Source: JBFMAI01 sp040755725 (GTDB lineage Bacteria; Planctomycetota; Phycisphaerae; UBA1845; Fen-1342). From it: 64,000 nucleotides of DNA. Under the pieces are notes generated by a model. That model saw only the letters and a list, made by a program, of their open reading frames with translations. It was not told the origin of the DNA and did no database searches. The stretch is taken from assembly GCA_040755725.1 (NCBI GenBank), contig JBFMAI010000036.1:1-64000 (forward strand). The letters are read 5' to 3'. Below, one piece after another: positions 61,966-64,000 of this stretch. The position numbers and the translations under genes are program-made. Every line of letters begins with the position of its first letter. The first letter of the stretch is position 1.

Positions 61966-64000
61966 ATGAGGCGTTTCACCCGCATCCAGACCATCGGCCG
62001 CAAGGAGCTGCTCGACACGCTGCGCGATCGGCGGACGCTGATCGCCATGATCTTCGTACCGATGGTGCTCTACCCCGCCATGATGCTCGGCTCGCTCCAG
62101 GGCTTTGAGCTCCAGGTCAGCCGCTTGAAGCAGGAGGAGTATCAGGTCGCGGTCGAAACGGAAGCGGCGCAGCGCTGGTTGCGCGCCGTGATCGACTCGG
62201 ACGCGGCGCGACGGCCCGGCGCCGTCGGCCGCCCGGCGGAGGAAGTCATTGAGCTGCACGAGCGCGGTGAGCTGGACGAGCCGGCGACGACGGCCCCGAC
62301 CCCGCGCGATGAGACGAGCGTGGAAGCGGCCCGCGCCGACGTACAGCGGCGCCCGCCCCGCTACGACATCGTGATCGTGCCCGATCCGCAGGTTATTCGT
62401 GACCAGGTGCGCTCCGGCACCCTGCACACGGGGCTACTTCTGCCGGAGGTGCCCGAGCGGGGCGGCACCGGCTCGACCACGATCACGCTTGTTCTGGACC
62501 AGACCGACATCCGCAGCCAGATTGCCGCCTCCGGCCTGGAGGGCATTCTCCGGCGGGTCAGCGACGCGTGGCTCCAGGAGCGCTTGCAGCGGGCCCGGCT
62601 CGAACGCGAGTTCATCGAGCCACTGGCCATGAGGCAGGAGCCCGTCGCTACCCCGGAGAAGGTCGGCGGCTCGATTCTCGGCCAGATCGTCCCGCTGATC
62701 CTGGTCATCATGACGATCACGGGGGCGATCTACCCTGCGATCGACCTGACCGCCGGCGAACGTGAGCGTGGCACGCTCGAGACGCTGATGGTGGCCCCGG
62801 TGCCGACGGTGGACCTCATCGCGGGCAAGTTCCTCGTCGTGGCCCTGATCGCGATGCTCAGCGCGGCGCTGAACCTGCTTTCGATCGGCGGGACGATCTG
62901 GCTGGGCGGGCTCGGCAACCTGCTGGCGCAAGGCGGGGAGATCGTCATCCCGCTCAACATGCTGCCCTGGGTGCTGGTGGTGCTGATCCCACTGGCGGTG
63001 ATGTTCAGCGCGGCCCTGCTGGCGGTGTGCAGCTTCGCCCGCAGCTTCAAGGAGGCCCAGAACTACGTCATGCCGGTGATGGTGGCGGCGATGATCCCCG
63101 CCGTTGTCGGTATCCTCCCCGGGACGCGGCTGGAGGGGCCCCTGCTGATCATGCCGGTGACGAACATCGTCATCCTGACCCGCGACCTGTTCACCGGGCG
63201 GTTCGACGTGTTCGCGATCCTGTGGGTCACGCTGTCGACCACGCTTTACGCCGGCGCCGCCGTTGCCGTCGCGGCCAAGCTCTTCGGTCAGGAGGCGGTG
63301 CTGTTCGCCGACAGCGGGTCGGTGAAGACGCTGTTCAAGCGGCGGTTCTTCAAGCCCGCCGACCGGCCCACCGCGGCCCAGGCGTTCTTCCTGTTGGCTA
63401 TCGTTTTCTCGCTGAACTTCTTCGCCCAGCAGTGGCTGCTCAAGCTGCCCGGCGTCGCGGGCACGATCTGGTTCTGGATCGGGCTCGCGGGGGTCATCGT
63501 CGCGCTGTTCCTCGTGCTGCCCATCCTCTTCGCCGCGTACGTGCGGGTGCGCGTGCGGCCCGCGTTCAGTCTGGCGCGGCCTCCGGCGGCGGGACTGCTC
63601 GCGGCGTTGTGCTTCGGACTCTCGACGTGGATCCTGGCCCAGGGGTGGTTCGCGTTTCAGCAGACCTGGCTGCCGATGCCGCCGGAAATGGAGCGCATGT
63701 ACGAGGAGATGGTGGGGCTGCTGGGCGACGTCCCACCCCTCGTCATGGTGGTGTTCCTCGCCCTGGTCCCCGCGGTCTGCGAAGAGCTGTTCTTCCGCGG
63801 CTATGCGCTGAGCGGGCTGCGCGGCGGCCTGGGAAAGGCGGCGGCCATCGTCATCGTGGCGGTGGCGTTCGGCGTGTATCACCACAGCGTCCACCGGCTG
63901 ATTGTGACGAGCGTGCTGGGGTTGGCGTTTGGTCTGCTGGTGGTTCGGTACGGCTCGATCTGGCCGGCCGTGGTCGCCCACCTGTTGCACAACGGGATTT
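61966..64000 (+). CDS. ABC-2 type permease fused to CPBP intramembrane protease (partial)
   Basis: An open frame of 678 codons running off the window. The first part is a NatB-like ABC-2 permease: an N-terminal helix after RKELLDTLRDRRTLIAM, a large extracytoplasmic loop (about residues 50-230) and six later helices starting LGQIVPLILVIMTITGAIYP. A connecting segment leads to a CPBP (Abi) type membrane protease with the EExxxR motif CEELFFRGY near 605-613 and GVYHHSVHRL near 637. The ATG at 61966 is preceded by CAGGT. Such NatB-CPBP fusions occur in exporters. It pairs with the ATPase gene upstream. Confidence 0.9.
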   Translation, partial: MRRFTRIQTIGRKELLDTLRDRRTLIAMIFVPMVLYPAMMLGSLQGFELQVSRLKQEEYQVAVETEAAQRWLRAVIDSDAARRPGAVGRPAEEVIELHERGELDEPATTAPTPRDETSVEAARADVQRRPPRYDIVIVPDPQVIRDQVRSGTLHTGLLLPEVPERGGTGSTTITLVLDQTDIRSQIAASGLEGILRRVSDAWLQERLQRARLEREFIEPLAMRQEPVATPEKVGGSILGQIVPLILVIMTITGAIYPAIDLTAGERERGTLETLMVAPVPTVDLIAGKFLVVALIAMLSAALNLLSIGGTIWLGGLGNLLAQGGEIVIPLNMLPWVLVVLIPLAVMFSAALLAVCSFARSFKEAQNYVMPVMVAAMIPAVVGILPGTRLEGPLLIMPVTNIVILTRDLFTGRFDVFAILWVTLSTTLYAGAAVAVAAKLFGQEAVLFADSGSVKTLFKRRFFKPADRPTAAQAFFLLAIVFSLNFFAQQWLLKLPGVAGTIWFWIGLAGVIVALFLVLPILFAAYVRVRVRPAFSLARPPAAGLLAALCFGLSTWILAQGWFAFQQTWLPMPPEMERMYEEMVGLLGDVPPLVMVVFLALVPAVCEELFFRGYALSGLRGGLGKAAAIVIVAVAFGVYHHSVHRLIVTSVLGLAFGLLVVRYGSIWPAVVAHLLHNGI

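Noticed and set aside
62434..63990. 518-codon minus-strand frame
   Set aside because: Antisense shadow of the ABC-2/CPBP permease, which is the real gene on the plus strand.

Overview
The window looks like a piece of a very GC-rich planctomycete chromosome, most likely class Phycisphaerae. The strongest pointers are secreted proteins ending in paired dockerin-like repeats with the core GDINPFV, RHS fragments, and gene-poor spacers packed with GC-rich dispersed repeats. This placement is inference from gene content; no rRNA, tRNA or CRISPR array is visible in the window.

Layout. 0-7.2 kb: two truncated RHS cassettes with a small membrane protein between them, an MmgE/PrpD protein, a 1.1 kb repeat-rich spacer, a membrane protein interrupted by an amber codon, a probable restriction-modification remnant, rsgA and an acidic lipoprotein. 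7.6-11.9 kb: a polyferredoxin facing an operon of MBL hydrolase, lipoprotein, BtuF-like binding protein and ABC ATPase with no permease. 12.2-13.8 kb: three consecutive Hsp20 genes. 13.9-18.9 kb: a large lipoprotein, lpdA and a coiled-coil protein. 19.6-22.3 kb: the two halves of the saccharopine lysine-degradation enzyme as separate genes. 22.3-24.1 kb: non-coding sequence and a decayed TnpB transposon gene. 24.1-26.3 kb: sat overlapping an NrnA-type phosphoesterase. 27.1-31.7 kb: TPR protein, nadD, then a zinc-uptake operon led by a ribbon-helix-helix/zinc-ribbon protein. 31.7-48.0 kb: four secreted proteins with dockerin-like tails (Fn3-like, WDG-repeat propeller, M28 peptidase, deiminase), interspersed with trxA, a 2-oxoacid:ferredoxin oxidoreductase, a DapL-like aminotransferase, folK, a flavin reductase, ahcY and an EamA transporter. 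48.3-53.2 kb: ABC ATPase, hypothetical exported proteins and a TlpA-like protein. 53.4-59.7 kb: putA, a hemerythrin-like protein and groES-groEL. 59.9-64 kb: a WalJ/YycJ-like MBL protein and an ABC exporter whose permease is fused to a CPBP protease and runs off the window.

The most unusual signal is architectural. Three spacers inside apparent operons (znuC-znuB, groES-groEL, ABC ATPase-permease) each hold arrays of 7- or 8-base words on the left and the reverse-complement words on the right. The words differ between elements but the architecture is the same. Two further arrays exist as single arms. A second family is a two-hairpin REP-like element in three copies. Both chaperone operons have candidate sigma-54 promoters. 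Two genes carry in-frame TAG codons, although TAG also ends intact genes here.

Functional coupling visible in gene order: sat with NrnA (sulfate activation and pAp removal), RHH regulator with znuABC (zinc supply), LKR with SDH (lysine to glutamate and aminoadipate semialdehyde), korA with korB, and folK with a flavin reductase in one strand block.
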